From NCBI GenBank assembly GCA_039679945.1, contig JBDKTY010000067.1:57453-121452 (forward strand): 64,000 nucleotides of DNA. The letters are read 5' to 3'. The translations under genes were made by a program, and so were the position numbers. Each line of letters starts with the position of its first letter. Positions within the stretch are counted from its first letter, which is position 1. Source of the stretch: SbD1 sp039679945 (GTDB lineage: Bacteria > Desulfobacterota > Syntrophobacteria > Syntrophobacterales > Syntrophobacteraceae). Shown one piece after another: positions 62,121 through 64,000 of this stretch. The notes under the pieces were generated by a model. That model was not told the DNA's origin. It saw nothing but the letters and a program-made list of their open reading frames with translations, and made no database searches.

Positions 62121-62897
62121 ATCGGCTCCTCCGCTGGCCTTTGACGTCTTTAATAATGCCTTGATATCCATTCCGAGCACACAATAAACATCGCACGCCG
62201 GTTCAGCATCAGACAGCAGGCATCTTTACTATTCTATATCACACTGGCTTGAAATGTCAGCCGGTTTGGCCAGAAATATTCTATAATACCAAAAACATCC
62301 CCTGCCCGCGAGATACTTGTCCACAAAACTTCAGCATCCATTGTCCGTCAAGACGCCAATTGTGTTGGGTTCAGCCCGTCAGCACAGGAGGGACGCCATG
62401 TCCCCCGTATCGGAGAAAAGCATGATCCGCCGCATGCATCTCCGGATTCCGGCTTCACCCTGGGCGGCCGCATTTGTCGAAGAGCGTTCCCTGTTCATCC
62501 GCATCGCCACCGGACGACTGGCGGGAGCGGGCAGAAAGGTTGCTCCGACGCCTGGACCACGTGGAACTTTTCACGGGTTGGCGGCGGAAACGTCCAGCTC
62601 CTCGGGGACTTTAGAACTTGACTTCCGGGGACTCGCCATTTAGTTTAGTGACCATTCTTTACTGGCTTTGCAGTTGCGATCCGCACGGCAAATTCCCGAT
62701 CTTATTCTCTTGGTACCGTCCGTTTCCTGAACAGTTTTTCCTGATCTTCTCCACTTCCCATCCGTGATCCTGAAAAACAGGGCACAGTTATGTCCATTTG
62801 AGTCGAGGGAAGCTGAACGAGAACTCCCGGTTCCGTTCGTATCCGGCTAGTAACACAACCAAGGACAACCATACAGAGAATGGAGGCGAGGTCGAAC
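62121..62897. other. Divergent gap between nifU and fhs
   Basis: 777 bp. Contains the nifU promoter; no gene is convincing. The fhs promoter was not resolved. Confidence 0.45.
62233..62260 (-). promoter_or_regulatory. Putative nifU promoter
   Basis: Minus-strand CTGACA (62255-62260), 16-bp spacer, TATAGA (62233-62238), about 113 bp upstream of the nifU start. A near-consensus sigma-70 promoter. No clear IscR-box was identified. Confidence 0.55.
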
Positions 62898-64000
62898 ATG
62901 CCCTACGATGCAACTAAAATGAAAGACTGGCAGATTTCCGAAGCAGCAGAAAAGAACATGCCCAGCATGGATGAATGGGTCTCGAAAATGGGACTGGAAA
63001 AAGATGAAATCATCCCCATGGGCCGTCTTGCCAAACTTGATTTCATGAAGATCATCGAGCGGACAAAAGACCGTCCGGATGGCAAATATGTCGAAGTAAC
63101 CGCCATCACCCCAACCCCTCTGGGTGAAGGGAAAAGTACCACCTCGGTCGGACTCATGGAAGGTCTGGGCAGGAAGGGTAAAAACGTCGGCGGCGCCCTG
63201 AGGCAACCCTCGGGCGGCCCCACCATGAACATCAAGGGTACGGCGGCCGGGGGCGGCAACGCGCTCCTGATTCCGATGACCGAGTTCTCGATGGGCCTCA
63301 CGGGTGATATCAACGACATCATGAACGCCCACAACCTGGCCATGGTCGCCATGACCGCCCGCATGCAGCACGAGCGCAACTACAATGACGAGCAACTTCA
63401 GCGCCTCACCCGCATGCGGCGTCTCGACATGGACCCCACCCGGATTGAAATGGGTTGGATCCTGGATTTTTGCGCCCAGTCCCTTCGCAACATCATCATC
63501 GGCATCGGCGGCAGAACGGATGGCTTCATGATGCAATCGAAATTCGGCATCGCCGTGAGTTCCGAGTGCATGGCCATTCTCGCGATCATCAACGACCTGG
63601 CTGATCTCAAGGAGCGACTCAACAACATCACTGTGGCATTCGACAAGCGCGGCAAACCGGTTACCACCGGGGACCTCGAAGTCGGAAACGCCATGACCGC
63701 CTTCATGAGAAACACCATCAACCCCACCCTGATGTGCACCGCCGAATACCAGCCCTGCATGGTACACGCCGGTCCTTTCGCCAATATCGCGGTCGGCCAG
63801 TCCTCGATCATCGCCGACCGGGTGGGACTCAAGCTGTTCGACTACCACGTGACGGAGAGCGGATTCGCCGCGGACATCGGTTTCGAGAAGTTCTGGAACG
63901 TCAAGAGCCGCTACTCGGGCCTCAAGCCCAATGTCTCCGTACTCACCACAACCATCCGCGCCCTCAAGATGCACGGCGGCGGGCCCAAGGTCGTTGCGGG
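62898..64000 (+). CDS. fhs: Formate--tetrahydrofolate ligase (partial, runs off the window)
   Basis: ATP-dependent activation of formate to 10-formyl-THF, an entry to the methyl branch of the Wood-Ljungdahl pathway. The first 367 residues are in the window; the full protein is usually about 550-600. The N-terminal P-loop-like TPTPLGEGKSTTSVGL is near residue 73. LRQPSGGPTMNIKGTAAGGG and TGDINDIMNAHNLAM follow, all diagnostic. In a syntrophic or sulfate-reducing bacterium it may run in the formate-producing or acetyl-CoA-oxidising direction. ATG 62898 has GGAGG about 11 bp upstream. Confidence 0.96.
   Translation, partial: MPYDATKMKDWQISEAAEKNMPSMDEWVSKMGLEKDEIIPMGRLAKLDFMKIIERTKDRPDGKYVEVTAITPTPLGEGKSTTSVGLMEGLGRKGKNVGGALRQPSGGPTMNIKGTAAGGGNALLIPMTEFSMGLTGDINDIMNAHNLAMVAMTARMQHERNYNDEQLQRLTRMRRLDMDPTRIEMGWILDFCAQSLRNIIIGIGGRTDGFMMQSKFGIAVSSECMAILAIINDLADLKERLNNITVAFDKRGKPVTTGDLEVGNAMTAFMRNTINPTLMCTAEYQPCMVHAGPFANIAVGQSSIIADRVGLKLFDYHVTESGFAADIGFEKFWNVKSRYSGLKPNVSVLTTTIRALKMHGGGPKVVA

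Noticed and set aside
62317..62643. 108-codon frame upstream of fhs
   Set aside because: Composition looks like non-coding GC-rich sequence and no domain or ribosome-binding site was found.

Overview
This 64 kb window looks like the chromosome of a high-GC (roughly 60% by eye) deltaproteobacterium. Gene content and protein flavour (PurS-PurL fusion, OFA-type transporter, NifU/NifS with an EpsC-type serine acetyltransferase, formate-tetrahydrofolate ligase, several large sensor kinases, flagellin beside glycosyltransferases, and two genes with in-frame TGA at conserved cysteines) suggest a syntrophic or sulfate-reducing member of the Syntrophobacter group. That assignment is an inference from memory of families, not a search result.

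Layout. 0-9 kb: pheS, pheT, a PilZ protein, the manganese exporter mntP, a fused purSL and purE. 9-16 kb: an AhpD-like gene whose frame continues through a TGA (probable selenocysteine), a Nudix hydrolase, a secreted nuclease, a DUF2914 protein next to a diadenylate cyclase fused to YbbR domains, a sensor-like protein without an ATPase domain, and small secreted proteins. 16-25 kb: a repeat-rich gene desert, a second probable selenoprotein (DUF1573, TGA at the first Cys of its CGC motif), an envelope pair (YibQ-type deacetylase and CtpA) and two CBS-domain proteins. 24.6-25.8 kb is a graveyard with a BrnA-like antitoxin relic and a GmrSD/DUF262 relic split by an 87-bp inverted-repeat element. 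26-34 kb: pepP, an OFA-family transporter, a NifX-like protein overlapping cca tail to tail, and leuA behind a complete leucine attenuator (leader peptide with nine Leu codons, competing hairpins, terminator). 34-41 kb: fliC with a sigma-28-like promoter, flanked by glycosyltransferases and a TPR protein. 41-49 kb: a REP/RAYT relic, then the minus-strand translation operon ffh-rpsP-khpA-rimM-trmD-(SPOUT methylase)-rplS-rnhB-yraN-rsmI. 49-58 kb: an MCP and two very large histidine kinases that converge. 59-64 kb: nifU-nifS, then separately terminated cysE, and the start of fhs running off the end.

Themes. Redox and selenium: two UGA-decoded Cys positions about 10 kb apart, plus Fe-S assembly genes. 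Envelope and signalling: c-di-AMP synthesis, PilZ, CBS modules, MCP and kinases. Genome dynamics: a family of inverted-repeat elements with GCGTTCAAGAT-type termini occurs in several intergenic gaps. No rRNA, tRNA or CRISPR array was recognised.
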